A stretch of DNA of 64,000 bases from Antedon mediterranea. Its lineage: Eukaryota > Echinodermata > Crinoidea > Comatulida > Antedonidae. This document shows, piece by piece, positions 24,161 to 37,702 of this stretch. Position 1 is the first letter of the stretch, and every line of letters begins with the position of its first letter. The stretch spans positions 17,549,001-17,613,000 of the forward strand of contig NC_092673.1 of assembly GCF_964355755.1 (NCBI RefSeq). Reading direction: 5' to 3'. A program made the position numbers and the translations under genes. Under the pieces are notes generated by a model, which ran no database searches, had not been told where the DNA came from, and saw only the letters and a list, made by a program, of their open reading frames with translations.

Positions 24161-27100
24161 AAACAATATTATTTATGTAATTATTAGAATCAGGGACATT
24201 TCGGATCAGTCATAGAGGAAACAATTAAATAGTTTTTTCCTCCATAGACCAAGATCCCACAATTAGGATATAAATGGTTGGTAGTTTGCAATAGTTATAC
24301 AATTTTAAACGAATGATTTTTTAAACTGAATAATCAACTATTTTATTATATGGTTTACAATTTTTATAAAAATTTTGATTTTCTCTTTGTGAAAAAAATT
24401 GGTCATACTTAAAATTGCAGTGTAAGGCAATAATTGTCCTTTTTAAGTGCTTATAACATCATGTAATTGTGCGTTATTTTTTTATGCTTACTATGGAATG
24501 ACATATAATGCCTGCGTGTTAATAATTAGTTATCTGCTTAGTAGCGGATAACTCCTTGTGATTGTATTGGATCAATTTTTTTTTTTCTGTATACGTTCTT
24601 CTTTCTTTCTTTCTCGCTATTTTTGTGCATCGCGTTTCTCTAAAATGTGTAAGCATAACATTTCATAACTTTGACAGCATGTGGACATTTACCTGAAGTT
24701 GTGCACCTCCTATTTTTGAATGACGTCATAGTTGCGCAACGTGACTTGCACGCAATTTTATGAATTTCAATGATTGATCATAGATTAAAAACCAAAAGTC
24801 ATTTAGTATTGGCACTTTGACAAAATTTAAGTCATATCAGGGGCAAACTTTCTACGGATTAAAAATGGCATGTTTCACAAGAAGTTACGCGCGCACCACA
24901 GCATTTACACTTGGATATTTTTTGTACCGCCGCCAGCGAGAATAGCATAGCGCGTACATGTGCGATCGTTAATTGACAGGTTGTACTACCCAATCAGGAG
25001 CGCTTCTACCCGGCCAAGCACAGTGTGCGTCAACCTCCTAGCCAGGCCCACAGTACCACTCTCTGTGTATTCTTTTAGGCCTATCTATGTGACTTTGTTG
25101 AACACATTTTTTATCGAATTTGGACGTAATTAGAAACAAATTAAACATATATTTACAATTAAAAACAATTTACCTTTATAATGTAGGCTTATATTTTGTA
25201 ATTATAGTCTTTGTTTCACCTTATATTAACAACGGTAGGCCAAAGAGACCGCCGACGTTCTTTTTAATTAATTTAGGATTTTATACTAGCCTAGGTAGGC
25301 CAGATCATAGAGGGAATTATTTCCTTACATCACAAATAAAAATAGCCAACCAAAAAGGAAAAGAAAGATAAGAGGTAGACAAGAGTGTAAAGATATTATT
25401 AATATGTTTCAATTGTTACAATATTCAATTTAGGAAATGATAAACTGACTGGTATTTTTCTTTTTTTTCAGGTCTTCCGAGTTTACTGGTTTATGATTCC
25501 ATTCATATTTATTATTTAACATACTGTACTTGCAAATAAAATGAGTTGAATAATTCAACCACAAATCCTACAACTACAGTAGTAGTTAATAAAGTAATAA
25601 GAAAAATTAAAACAATACAAATATCAATTAATAAATTATAATTTATTCATTTGTTACACATTTTCTAGCTTATAGTTCAGTACAACTTATTAAATGATTA
25701 TATTTATTTGTATCTATAATTTATTTATGCTTAGGCCTATACTATATAATTATAAATAATATTTAATAAATATCAGAACCGTGGCTGTCGAACCATGTAT
25801 ATTGTAGTCGATATCAGTGAAGCAATCTGAAAAATGTAAAGAAAAAAAATGTTATTTATAATAAATGATTTAAAGCAAAATATAAATAGGCTAGGCCTAG
25901 TTTTCAGATTTTATTAATTAGGCAAGAAAATACAAATTTATATATAATAATATGTACGAGTATAAGCCGGCTAGGAAATAGAACAATTTGAATAGGCCTA
26001 CTTAGGGTACCATATCTATTTGGTTTAGGCTATACTAGGCTAGGCCTAAACTCTAGGGAGCATTCATATTCCGCATGCCGTGAAAAGAACGTTACCCGTG
26101 CCCGGCCGTGTGCGCCTCTCTAACACAAAGCGTTGCACAACCAATTTATTGCGTTGAGCCTGTTTTGCTGAATAAGGGCCTGGACGGGCGCACGTAATTA
26201 AGCTACTGTATTTGCATACTGTTAATTATCACGTTTTATATATCAACATGACCCTAGATAAATGATGCAGTTAGCTGACTATTCAAAAAAATATGTTTAC
26301 ATTTAAATAAATAAGATATAACGATAAATTTAACTTACTATGCGAAAATCTCGCTTTCGGCGCTTCCTCTCACAACAAGCGAGGTTTCCCTAGAAATTAT
26401 TTATAGTCAACTAGGTGTTCAAACTTATGAGGAATCCGAATTTTCTATCTAAAAACCGATCTGATTGGTCAATTTTCTGGAATCTAGGCGCTACGAAATG
26501 CTATTTTTTGTATTCAATTAGCCAATCCGCGACTCTATAATACAGGCGCTCGGGCTACAATTTCTATGACGTCATATTTCCTGAAGTGGGCGGGGCTTAG
26601 TTCCAATGTTAAGGAAGAGCTGTAGCGTAAATGCTGTGGCACGCGCATTTAAAATTTCAAAATGCATTATTTACGCGCGCGGTGCGCACGTAGCGTTGAA
26701 AACATATTTTTTTCTCTTGAAAAATATTTTCAAGCCTTTCCTAGTAATTTTGGAAACAATTTAGACCTTTTGCACTTAAAATAACACCATACGAACACGT
26801 TAAATTAGATTAAATTATTGGATCATGCATCAATAAGGCTAAACAAACATTGTGATGTCATCGTATGGCCACACGAATGTAAAATATAGGATTTTTATCT
26901 TTTTCGTTATTGCTCATCACATTCAATGGAGCGCATCACGCTTATCCGTATTCCATTTTCTCCAAGATTTTAAAATTGTTTAGGTCAATCAACTATCTTT
27001 CGCATGAGTTAAAAATATTTTAATTTTTATGACGTCATCATGTCTAAAAATGTAAATAACGTGGGTCACTTTGATTAAAACATTTTCTGGAAGCTATTGG

Positions 27101-28110
27101 ATTGTAGATACAAAATCATGAGAACATTTTGCCAATTGGATATTGTGACATCATCATATGACCAGTTAAATAAAAAAAGTTGTGTTTTCGTCTTTTGCGT
27201 CATAGTTCACTACATTTCAAAGAGTGCGTATCAATATTTCACGTATTCAAATTTCTTCTACACCTTAATATGTTGTTGCTAAGATAATTTCCTTCCGAAA
27301 TTGCTACCTTCGTGTTTCATTTTGAAACCGTCAACATGTTAAAAATTTGAATAAATAGCGGGTCCCGTAATTTCACCTATTCTACAGTGTATGTGATATG
27401 TATACAGATTATACTGTGTATAATATGACACAACATAACAGAATTCAGCAATAAAAACATATCATATTCTTCAGTTCAGGTCATAATAATTTTGATATTG
27501 AAAATGTGTGTAGTTGGTTGCTTTCTTGTCGATGCTTTTATTGTAGAACGTAATTTATTTATTTTTCTCTGTTCTGGGTTGACCAACTAGCATGGTCTTT
27601 CCGTGCCTCCTTTTATAATTGTTTTGTCTTTTTTGTTATGTATATGGCTGAAATTGAATAGATAAAAAATAAAAAAAATTAAAAAATAAATAATGCGGAT
27701 AACTAACTCTTCAAAGTGACGAGTTTCATGTCTAGTTTTTTTATTCATATTCATTAAATCAGCCATCATAAATAGGCTAAGTGTAGTTTCATTTACAACA
27801 TAATAATGATATTTAAACCTATTTTAATGAAATATCCACTTTGGTAATATTTATTATTTTTCAAAAAATCTTAGATATCAAAAATATCCTATAATTTGTT
27901 TTATTACATATAGTCTATGTAAATACATGAACGTGATTGGTTGAAACTGCATCACATGACTACCGCTGCGAGGATCGTAAATCGTATATATCCTCGAGTA
28001 CGATGATATTGACTGAGTAATTTTCACGTAATTATCGTGTCCCTGTCATTAAACATATAAAACCCAGCAAATTCTCGAGTACGATGATATTGACTGTAAT
28101 TTTTGTGTGG
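24161..28110. other. Intergenic DNA with degenerate repeats
   Basis: No gene is recognised. An inverted resemblance links 24,880-24,905 (gcgcgcaccacagcattta) with 26,625-26,650. Diverged ~150-190-bp direct units containing gacgtcatcatg/gacatcatcatatg run from about 26,845 to 27,300. These look like decayed transposon DNA, but no boundary is clear. Confidence 0.45.
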
Positions 28111-28114
28111 CAAC

Positions 28115-28210
28115 ACTCGCGTCATCTACTGGGTCTTGAACTCGCGATGAAATTGTCATTCCATCGCAAGACAACGCCTCATGTACTGCGCCACGGAACT
28201 TGCTTGAAGA
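28115..28210 (-). mobile_element. tRNA-derived SINE head
   Basis: On the minus strand, gtggcgcagtacatgagg resembles a Pol III A box and, about 45 bases on, gcgagttcaagaccc resembles a B box. The cloverleaf is not intact, so it is a SINE promoter relic and not a tRNA gene. Nearby, a ~30-bp string (ctcgagtacgatgatattga) occurs twice at 27,993 and 28,075. Confidence 0.55.
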
Positions 28211-28631
28211 AATTAATCAACTAAACTATTTAAACTATGCATACATAGCGCCTTCATTTGTTATTAGTCCTCCCTAGATGTGATGAAAGACCATTTGTGA
28301 TTGATTAATACTCACAGTAGTAACTCAGTATGCGCGTGACGCGGTGAACATCCGGTGATTCGACACTAAGAAGACGAATTATTATTTATTCGGCCTACCT
28401 GATTATAATATTAATGTATAGGCTTATTGGTGGAAATTCTTCTGTTATTATTTAAACGACCTAGGCTAGTGATTATTTTATTGCCAAGGAATCAGTAATT
28501 AGTAATTACTGTATATATTATTCTTCGCAAGGTAAGGTGTCTAGGCAGCTTGTTTACATACAATAAAAAAAGGAGGCCTAGCCTAGCTACCAGACCCAGC
28601 AGATATTCTACTTGTTGTTGGCTATGTAATA

Positions 28632-28806
28632 TAACAGATATCGCCTTTTATATCGGTAAAATATAAGATTTGACATCCATCGGGAATGATATTATGTTCT
28701 CGGGGAATTATATATTTCCCTCAGCTGGTGCTTCAGGAAATATATATTCCCTCGAACATAATATCATTCCCTCTTATATGTTACCTCTAAGCAGGCAATA
28801 TCTGTA
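28632..28806. mobile_element. 175-bp foldback hairpin (MITE-like)
   Basis: The arms acagatatcgcc ... ggcaatatctgt close a long stem whose inner part pairs gggaatgatattatgttc with its inverse and ggaaatatatattccc across a short loop near 28,722. No target duplication is obvious. The AT-rich stem could extrude or be transcribed as a hairpin. Confidence 0.75.
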
Positions 28807-28876
28807 TAATAATGAGTTACAAATTATTATATTATTATTATTGCTTTTAACTTTGATGAAACTGAAAAAAAAATGA

Positions 28877-29490
28877 AAATATTATGAGGATAATTACAGC
28901 ATGATTGACAAAGCTAATATGCACACGCACTTTTATCAATCATACTTTGACTTTTGACAAGATCGCCTACATTTTTAGTATTACTTTACAATACTTGGTG
29001 TTGTATATTCTGGAACAGCCGCTCCATAATCTATTCTTCCTTATATCTTTACTCTTATTTTAAAAGTTAATACTAACAAATTTAATTAAATGAATGTATC
29101 TAATGATCAAATAACTGTTTTCTCATCGTAATTTATTTACAAAATGTAAAAAACCATCAACAATTTTTAATAAACATAATGTACATTATACATCGTACAT
29201 TCCTATCATAACAAACTATTCAAAACTTTCTATTATTTAAAAATCAAAGAAAATCGGGTCTCAGATCCATCCTATATGTGTTTCTCGGAGACTTGGTTAT
29301 CGGAGGGAAAGTCGGATGAACGTTTTGAGATTTGTGGGTTCCAGTTATTTCGAGGAATTCCCTGCTACAATTGTAAATAATAGTGCAATGGTTTTGCACA
29401 ATAATAAAGTTAAATAGCCTAATTAAATTGCACAAGAGAAGCTTTTGCACAATTTGATACCACAACAACCTAATGAGGAACATACAGTAC
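28877..29490. other. Spacer, nothing recognised
   Basis: AT-rich. The minus frame at 29,244-29,507 resembles no known protein. Confidence 0.45.
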
Positions 29491-29496
29491 ATAGCC

Positions 29497-29712
29497 AATC
29501 CAATCACTCACTGCACAGCCAATCCCATAACTCACTGCACAGCCAATCCCATAACTCACTGCACAGCCAATCCCATCATTCACTGCACAGCCAATCCCAT
29601 AACTCACTGCACAGCCAATCCCATAACTCACTGCACAGCCAATCCCATCACTCACTGCACAGCCAATCCCATAACTCACTGCACAGCCAATCCCATCACT
29701 CACTGAACAGCC
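29497..29712. repeat. Tandem array, 24-bp unit, about 9 copies
   Basis: The unit is cactgcacagccaatcccataact with minor variants (cataa/catca/catca). The frames open through it on both strands arise because 24 is divisible by three. Each unit contains an inverted CCAAT box (ccaat). Confidence 0.95.
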
Positions 29713-32440
29713 GACCACTTTTCTATCCAAAATTCTCCTCCACAATATTAGTTTGTGTGTGATTTGTATTTATTTCTTCTAGGTTGCATTTGCTATGTAT
29801 TATTTGTATGGCATTTGATAGACTTGCCCCAAGTCTGTATTATCTTTTTTTTTTAATTTTTTGTTTTTATTTCAACCGCGATTTTTGTCTGAAAATACAG
29901 ACTTGTGAAACACGTATAGAAATCGATTTGCAGACCGCAAACATACGATAAGAATGACGTAGGTTATCATACCGTATTTGGCTATATGGGGCGGGCGGTA
30001 TGTAAATATGGATTTCGAATCAACCAATGATCATTTTGTTTCAAAATGAAAGAGATCGAGTACGTAGGCCTACCAGTGCTTAATGTACGATCGAGACTGT
30101 TGAAATATAAAATAGTAATGCTAAGTTGTTTTGTTTATTAATTGTTTAGTCCTTGGCCTAGGCCTCTTTCGTAGGTCCTACTCAACTCGCACGTATGACC
30201 TGCCAAATAAAACGCCAATGAAGTAGGCCTACATACCACCGGCACACAACAGGGCTACACCACCACACAGAACAAGACAGGGTCTGGGTGGGAATTAAAT
30301 CAAAATTATCTCCGCGTAATAAATGATCCATTCAATGTTTGATTTGCGGAGAAGCTAGCCTATCATATATCAAGACGAGTTTTCATGTTTCAAAGATCCC
30401 ATCAAATGTTTACCAGACTACTAGGCATATAAAATAATTTCTAGCCTTCAGAACTTTCATAAATGTACCCAAGTACACATTGTCTAAACGTAACATAGCG
30501 CATGCGCATCATCTTATTTGTTGAGTCTTTGAAATTCTTAAATATGAATATTTAAACGGTGTACGAGAGAGTAGCCAATCGCATGCAGCTGAAACTAGTC
30601 AACCGGATAATCGTATGCACCAAGAATTCTTGGTGTCAAACCACGTGACTTGTGCGTGTTTCCCCAGACGGAGTATCCAAAATCAAGTAGTATACGTATG
30701 AACGCCATATGTGCCAAAATATTTATCTTTTAACTAATATTAAGACAAAACTCCGTCTGGAACCCAGACTAGGCATTTGATTGAATAAATGTATGTTGAA
30801 TTGAATTGAAGTCCTGGGTGGGCTATTGCACCATTGGTGACCTCTTAAGATCTAAAACTTTGGCATTTCTACTATACTAGTGGTACAGTAACTCACTGAC
30901 ACTGACAGACTATAGTAATCTACAGTTTAAATTCTGCAGACACAAGTTTGGACTGAAATATTGGAATCTAACAATGAGTAATCTAACCAGGCAGTTTTCT
31001 TGGGTGGTTTATAAGTTGTATTAAAGTCCAGTAATTGTTGTTACAAATAACTACATATCAATATCAATCTATGTGTTATTACAAAATAGAAAGAATGTTG
31101 TAAACATTTTAAAATAAAGATTATAGATCCAATATGTGCTTCTACATGTTCACAAGTATTCCTTACATCATTGACAATCAATTTAATCATTATCATCGTC
31201 AAATTGACCTTTCACCTGCATTTAGATTAATATTTTTTCAAATTTTAATTTTTCATTTTTTCTTCATGTCAAGCAATTTCAGTTGTTATAAACTGCTGTG
31301 TGTTCTATTTATTATCTTTGTTTAACATTAGAATACAATGTTAATATTAAATCTATGGTAAAGATTATCTGATAACAAATTGTATTAACAGGAACTCAAT
31401 AAAACAAAACAAACTAATCAATTAATTTTTTTAAATAACAATTTTTACCCTGGATTTCTGTATAAATGTTATAATGAACTTTGACTTGTATTAATTGAGA
31501 ATACCTGTTTTTAATCCCACTATCAGAAAGGATTACATAATTGCAGCCAATAAAAATCTAATTCAAACCAAATTAATAATAATATGTCTGAGAACTTACT
31601 TACAGTAGACAGATTAATTAACAATTGCAAAATGATTTTTTAAGCATTTTATAGCAATTATTTATAATAAAAACTAGATTTGAACTTATCATGGTAATGA
31701 GTTAGGCTATTGCACAACGCATTGTAACACACACATACTATTATGTGCAATTGTACGAACAGCATAGCCATAGGCCTAATCCATTTCAGTCGATCAAAGG
31801 GGTATTTCTACCGTTCAACAAGCGTCAACATTTGACTGTAATAGCATTGTAAACAGTTTAGTTGATGGTTAGTTTTTATTTTACGCAACTCGCGTTTATA
31901 TAAACATTTGAATATGATGACTTTTTCAAAATGAAAAATAAATTCATATGTCTGAAAGATACTTGTTTGAGTAAATTGGAAGAAAACTGATAAAAATTAA
32001 GTAAGGCAATAAGATGATGTAGCTGCTCACAATTAAAATAGTGAGATAGATAGTAGTTTTTGTTTCATTATGCAATGATAAATAAAAAAATAAAATTAAT
32101 GTGATGTGAAGTAGGATTGCCCTCCCCATGGATATCTTTTTTCCTTCTTGATATACCTTACCAATAATTAACCAGTATATAGGCCAATAAATAATATTAT
32201 CAATACTAATCACAATATAAAATGGCATAGTAGGCCTCTACTAACCAAACAGAGTCTCCCTAATTAGCCTTTAGTGAAAATTGTTTTTTATACCTAAACA
32301 ATTCCTTCAAAATACACATTATTATCCTAAAGCACAAAATATTATTAATTTGCACTTTTTTTTATAAAGCTAACATTATTATTATTGGTAATTTGTGAAT
32401 CTTTATTTTACAGTTGCAATTCTACATGTTATCCTATTTC
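29713..32440. other. Intergenic DNA, no gene recognised
   Basis: Only short AT-driven frames occur. A hydrophobic minus frame at 31,944-32,228 lacks homology or codon bias that would support it. Confidence 0.5.
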
Positions 32441-32455
32441 TTATAGAATTACTTT

Positions 32456-32634
32456 ACATTTACCTACTCAACATGCAAGGTGTCCTTTAAATTGAGTAAA
32501 TGGCTCAGCCCAGAGATATATAAAGAGTTACAACATTGAATGATTACATTTACCTAATCAACGTGCAAGGCGTCCTTTAAATTGAGTAAATGGCTCAGCC
32601 CAGAGATATATAAAGAGTTACAACATTGAATGAT
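32456..32634. repeat. Direct duplication, two ~89-bp copies
   Basis: Two nearly identical copies of acatttacctactcaacatg ... ttgaatgatt follow each other. A diverged inverted relative occurs near 35,310-35,380 (taactctttgtatgg ... ggctctgccca). Confidence 0.9.
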
Positions 32635-33709
32635 TAGAAGCCATTTTTGTGTCAAAGAATTTGCACGCTCCATGCACACTTGTTTATTTTGTATAGTGTT
32701 TTCCTGTAGTTCATGCATTATTTTTAGATCTATGAAATAATGCTTAGATTCTGTTTATATTTTAGTAATTTATTTTATTAATGGTCTTGATTCGGTAGCC
32801 TATATGTATTTTTTATAATGAACAAAAAAATAAATTCTACATGCAAGTTGGGATAAATCAAAGCTATAACACACATATTCATCCCTCTTTATGGCTCTGT
32901 GTTTTTAACACAAACTGCTCCACCAACTTTATTAAAGATGTATTGTCCCTTGAAACACAAAAAAATGAAGGTCAAAATATTCTAAATTTAAATTGGCCAT
33001 ATCAAAGTAATATTAAAGTTATACACTTTAAGTCGAAAATTTTAGCCAAAAACAACAATTTTGCGTAATTAACAGGTAAATTAATTTGATTACATTTCGT
33101 CTGGAAGATCGTCGCGAGCGAAAGATAAACAAAGATTTCAAACCATTATGCATGATGCTAATTAGGATTGTTTACAACTCGTCACGGTTGAGAAGGTGTT
33201 CTCACACAGATCGCGAGGAAGTTTTATGATTATGCATACAGAGTAGCCAAACATGCGCGTTGCATTATAAGATGTGTTTTGATCGAAAACTTTGACTGGA
33301 AGTCAAAGTTATTTTTTTAACAAAAAAACGTCTGTATTTCAGTTAAATGATTGAATTTTTTCCGACTAATTTTTGGTGAAAGTTTAATAACTATTATGAT
33401 ACTTCAAAATGAACCACTTTTTTTGGAAATCTTTTTTTAAATATTTTTTTGGAATTGGTCAAAGGGAGAATACATCTTTAAATTTCCAAGACTCGTTCAT
33501 CATTTCATTTGTAATAATTTGCCTTTATTATTTTAATATTGTTTATACCCTTTTCAGTATATTAACCAATATATCCACGACACTTTATTATTTTATTTAG
33601 TCATCAAAGCATGCATTATGAATTAAAAAATATTACATAGTTATGTTCCAAAATCAATAAATCTTATAATGTACTAGCCCAATTATTTATTCTTTGCCGC
33701 AAGTACTTC

Positions 33710-35191
33710 CAGTGTTCTCCCCAGGATTCACATCAAGCATCACGCTTCCGCCCCCCCCCCCCCGATTTTTGGTAATTGACACCCTAGATGGCCGGAAATT
33801 ATCATATAAATTATTAAAATTGTCTAGAAACATAATCAAGGGTTACATTTAAAATCACTTGAAATAAAAAAGGGCTACACATTTATATTAAAACTTATAC
33901 AGCATATGTCACACAAATATAAAATACAATTGTAAATCGTAGGGAGAGAGATCTCCAGCACATATATATTTTAATTATTCAATAAGTCAAATATCTTGTC
34001 TTTACTATTTTTCCATTTCTGATCAGCAGTATAAAAGTCATACGAATACTCATTATTTATGAGGTTTATAATTTCATTTTTAAATAGACCCCAAATATTT
34101 GCAAATTCTTTTTTTTCTGTCGTTTCTAGTTCTTTATATATTATGGAGGATTTATATATATACAAAATGTAAAAACTGAAATTAATTCGTTTACAAGTTT
34201 GTTTGTTGTTCCCAAAATTACATTAACCCACTTTGGGAAGTCTTGCTGTACTGTAACCTCATTTGGAAGACACTGAAACTTTTTCCAGACTGGTTCAATA
34301 GTTTTACATGCAATTAATAAGTGTTCTTCATTTTCTATATGATTTTTACACTTATTACATTTGTCTGTTGTGGATAATTTCCACCTTTTTAGTATTTTTT
34401 TACATATAAGGATTCGATGTAACAACTTAAAATTAAATTGAGCTACTTTTACCATGTGTTTCATTCTACATACTTTTCTATTCCATATTTCATTCCTGTC
34501 AATAATTTCATCTCTAAATTCTATTTCCCATTTCATTTGAGGAAAGGACACTTCATAGCGCGCTAGCAAACAGCAGAACAATCGTAGCCTTCTTGATTGG
34601 AATGCAAATGTATGATCGATTCAGCTAGCAAATGAATTGCGCCTAGCAATTTAAGTTTTTTTTATGGTGTGTGCATACGTAACCGACGAAAGAGTAATTA
34701 AATTTTACCAATCCATAGAGAGTCAATTAATTCAGTGTGGTATTGAAAATATCATTAATAATTTATTTGTTAATGCACATAACATTTTTACAAGAAAATA
34801 TAAATACAATCATTATTTTAACTTTATTTACAATATACAAGTTACTGCATTTTAAACGATTCAGGCAACAGCCAATACTAGAGATCAAAAGAGAAACATC
34901 TCTCGGTGGTGGCCGATGAAAGTGCGTCTCAGTCGCAGTAACACTTTGTTACGCAGTCTTTTGTTTTTCGTAGTGGTCATGTCACGTGTCTCGTATGCAT
35001 TAGGCACTTTATGCATGCCTCAGCTCTAGAAAGTACCTGCCTGTTATTAATCTATTTTTAGAAAGGTTGTGGTTGATATTTTGAAGCGTCACGGATAAGG
35101 TTTTAAGCGTCACAGCCGACCGTAAAGCGTCACGGCAGAGAACCCAAGCGTCACGATACGGTGACGCTTCAAGGGCCAGGGGAGAACACTG
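33710..35191. mobile_element. hAT-like TIR element with subterminal GTGACGCTT repeats
   Basis: The ends are cagtgttctccccagg and its inverse (ggggagaacactg). Near the right end the nonamer gtgacgctt, or its inverse aagcgtcac, occurs at least five times (35,086-35,170), and a diverged copy is at the left end. CAGTG ends with subterminal repeats are typical of hAT transposons. The flanking 8-mers (agtacttc and aattacat) do not match, so the target duplication has decayed or never formed. A 13-base C run (33,751-33,763) and a LINE fragment lie inside; no transposase is present. Confidence 0.65.
33971..34585 (-). pseudogene. LINE ORF2 3' fragment with RVT zinc-binding domain
   Basis: Two minus frames join across a frameshift near 34,150. 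The first has the reverse-transcriptase C-terminal zinc-binding motif: FNFKLLHRILICKKILKRW, then CNKCKNHIENEEHLLIAC and PVWKKF, with Cys-x2-Cys...His-x4-Cys spacing. The second (ELETTEKKEFANIW...) is the remaining tail. No polymerase core is present. It is a truncated non-LTR retrotransposon captured in the hAT-like element. Confidence 0.78.
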
Positions 35192-35449
35192 AATTACATT
35201 TTTTTAAATATAAGAAAACGTTTAAAATATTTTGTTGCTCCTAATCTATACTTTACATGGGTTAATGGAGATAATTTTGACACAATTTGATCTGTATATC
35301 ACATGACTTTTAAGTTTAACCCAATGTCGTAACTCTTTGTATGGCACTGGCTCTGCCCATAATTTGTTCGTTTACATTGGTTAATAGGAATTATGATATC
35401 TTCCTAACACTATCTTTGTTTATATGAAGATAGATAGGTAAACACGATT

Positions 35450-35615
35450 TATATTTTCTATTTAATAGGCTAGCATGCAAGACTGATTGGGAAGTCATGT
35501 GACTCACAGAAGCAGTGACAATTATAAACACCCTATAGTCAAGTAGCGTCTGTTGATGTAGAGCTGTTCAGTTGGACTGATTTACCAGTGGATGGAGGAT
35601 TGTTTCCAGGGTAGG
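35450..35615 (+). repeat. Copy 2 of a ~165-bp dispersed segment, possible 5' exon
   Basis: It is related to 21,275-21,445. It ends with ATGGAGGATTGTTTCCAGG followed by the donor-like gtaggg, a possible first coding exon (MEDCFQ) for the downstream gene. The phase does not fit directly to the exon at 37,609, so at least one unseen exon would be needed. The evidence is weak. Confidence 0.4.
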
Positions 35616-37600
35616 GTACCAACAATTCTGTTGTTCAGATTCAGTTGTAGTGTGAGTTTTTATATTATTTATTTAATATTTAATTTGACTTACAGAATTG
35701 TGCTTTGTTTTATGACAATTACAGGAATAGCAATACTTTGTTTGGAAATGTTGGTTTATGGCAACCCAGTTGCATCCATTGAAGTGTTTCTCAACTATTT
35801 TATTTTTACAGCAAAAATTGCAATACAATAAAATTACAGATTTTAATTCGAAATTCAGAGGCTTAAAAGGTAATCTTGGTGAACACTACAAGGGTGATCA
35901 CTATCTTTTGCTCAAATTCTGCCTATGTTATCACTTACCTTTTAGGATTTTCATTTAATAGCACATAAATTGTTCAATAAACTTGTGTTAAAATGTTAAT
36001 ATCAAACGTACTAATGTCTGTTGTTGGAGAGTACAAAGGTCACAGAAGTTAGGCTGCTGAATATCTTGTAGTACTAAGTATATATTGAACGAAACATGTC
36101 TGACATGAAAATAAAAAAAGGTGTATTAGCCTGATAGTACAGTGATACGCCCGTATTCTTAAACCGGACTTTAGTCGTAGTTTGAACTTTGACTTCAAAA
36201 AGTGTTAGTTCGAGCTACAGGCTCTAGACCCCTTGATTTCTATGCTACAATTTACCCGATAAATATAGGCATATTTTGAACTTTAAAGGTCACTTTTTAA
36301 AATTGAAAAAATGGATTGACACAGTTATTGTGCATCGGTTTTTTGCACGCAGTATTTTATTTATGCATTATGAAAAATGGAAAAAGTGGCTACCCTAAAT
36401 CTGATTAAAATTGCCTCAAATGACGCTAGAACGCGTTGCTTCCAGGGGCTTCGCCATCTGGACCCCCACCGGGGGCCCTTGGCGGCCCCTCCCTGACACC
36501 CAGCATAGAGAGAGATTAACCAAATTATTAACCAAATAACTGATACGTTTTTCTGATACTCACAATTGCCTAGAGGGATGTTTTTGCTGTTTTTTTAGGG
36601 TATAAAGTATAGCGGCCAAACTGAATGGCAGCCATTTGTTGTGTATTAATTAAAGAAAAGTCATAATTGCCGTTTGGGAAAATGAATCCACAAAACAATG
36701 TTTCCAGTTGTTGATCTTTCAATCAATTATTATGAACAAAACAATAATCTTCATTCAGTAACGCCAGCATACAAGTCATCTTCATTCAGTAACACCAGCA
36801 TACAGGTCGTCTTCATTCAGTAACGCCAGCATACAGGTCATCTTCATGTAGTAACACCAGCATACAGGTTGTCTTCATTCAGTAACGCCAGCACACAGGT
36901 CATCTTCATTCAGTAAAACCAGCATACAGGAGTCATCTGCATGCAGTAACACCAGCATACATCTCATCTTCATTCAGTAACACCAGCATTTATACAGGTC
37001 ATCTTCATTTAGTAATATGCAGACATACAGGAGTCATCTTCATGCAGTAACACCAGCATACAGGTCATCTTTCATTCATTTAATGCAAAGGTTTCTGTCT
37101 GATGGAATTATGTTTTACATTCATATTTTCAGAAGAGAATGTGTAGTCTTACTTTTACACTAGAAGCTATCGGCATTAAGAATTGTTAAATGAAGACACT
37201 GTATTTTTGCAATGGAAAGGTACGTTTTTAACAATTATTTCAAACAAAAATAACCAGCTCCAATATGTGTTGATATTATTGAAATATGTAACTATTAAAA
37301 ACAAATTAAAATGTTTGAATAGTTATATTGACATACATATATATAACATACTTTATAATCAGAATTTATAGTTCAAACAAAAAGAAAACACTTTGATTTT
37401 AAGATATTCTTTTGAGAAAAATACTTCAAACTTTCTTAAAAGATTATAAAATCCAAAATTATTTCTTTCTTTCTTTAAAAATTATGAAATCATAAATATA
37501 CAATTAAAGCGCTTATTCTCATTAAATATAATAATAATAATATTTCCATCAATCATCATTCTCAATAAATACACGGGTATAAATGGATTATTTCTTACAT
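35616..37600. other. Possible 5' part of the host gene, mostly unresolved
   Basis: I cannot place exons here. A GC-rich island (36,420-36,505, with ccccaccgggggcccttgg) stands out from the AT-rich surroundings and looks like a transposon remnant. A 31-bp array follows. Confidence 0.4.
36749..37072. repeat. Tandem array, 31-bp unit, about 10 copies
   Basis: The unit is cttcattcagtaacgccagc plus atacaggtcat, with indels in later copies (36,930-37,070). Confidence 0.9.
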
Positions 37601-37608
37601 TTTGACAG

Positions 37609-37702
37609 GAAACATTTGGTAGAAGCTTGGTCAAGGAATGATTTGAAAACAATTAAACAAATCTGTAAGACGCAACCAGGTCTTCTGAAATCTATCAATG
37701 AG
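37609..37702 (+). CDS. Exon: first visible ankyrin-type segment
   Basis: The acceptor tttgacag and donor gag|gtataa frame a 94-base exon. It reads KHLVEAWSRNDLKTIKQICK then TQPGLLKSINE, the helix-turn-helix part of an ankyrin repeat whose loop and TPLH start come in the next exon. Its first base completes a codon from an unseen upstream exon. Confidence 0.75.

Noticed and set aside
21714-24215. 833-codon plus-strand open frame
   Set aside because: It is a by-product of a 30-bp tandem repeat; a second frame is open just as long and there is no coding signature.
31944-32228. Hydrophobic membrane protein on the minus strand
   Set aside because: Ile/Leu/Tyr-rich frames are common by chance in AT-rich DNA; no homology or splice context.
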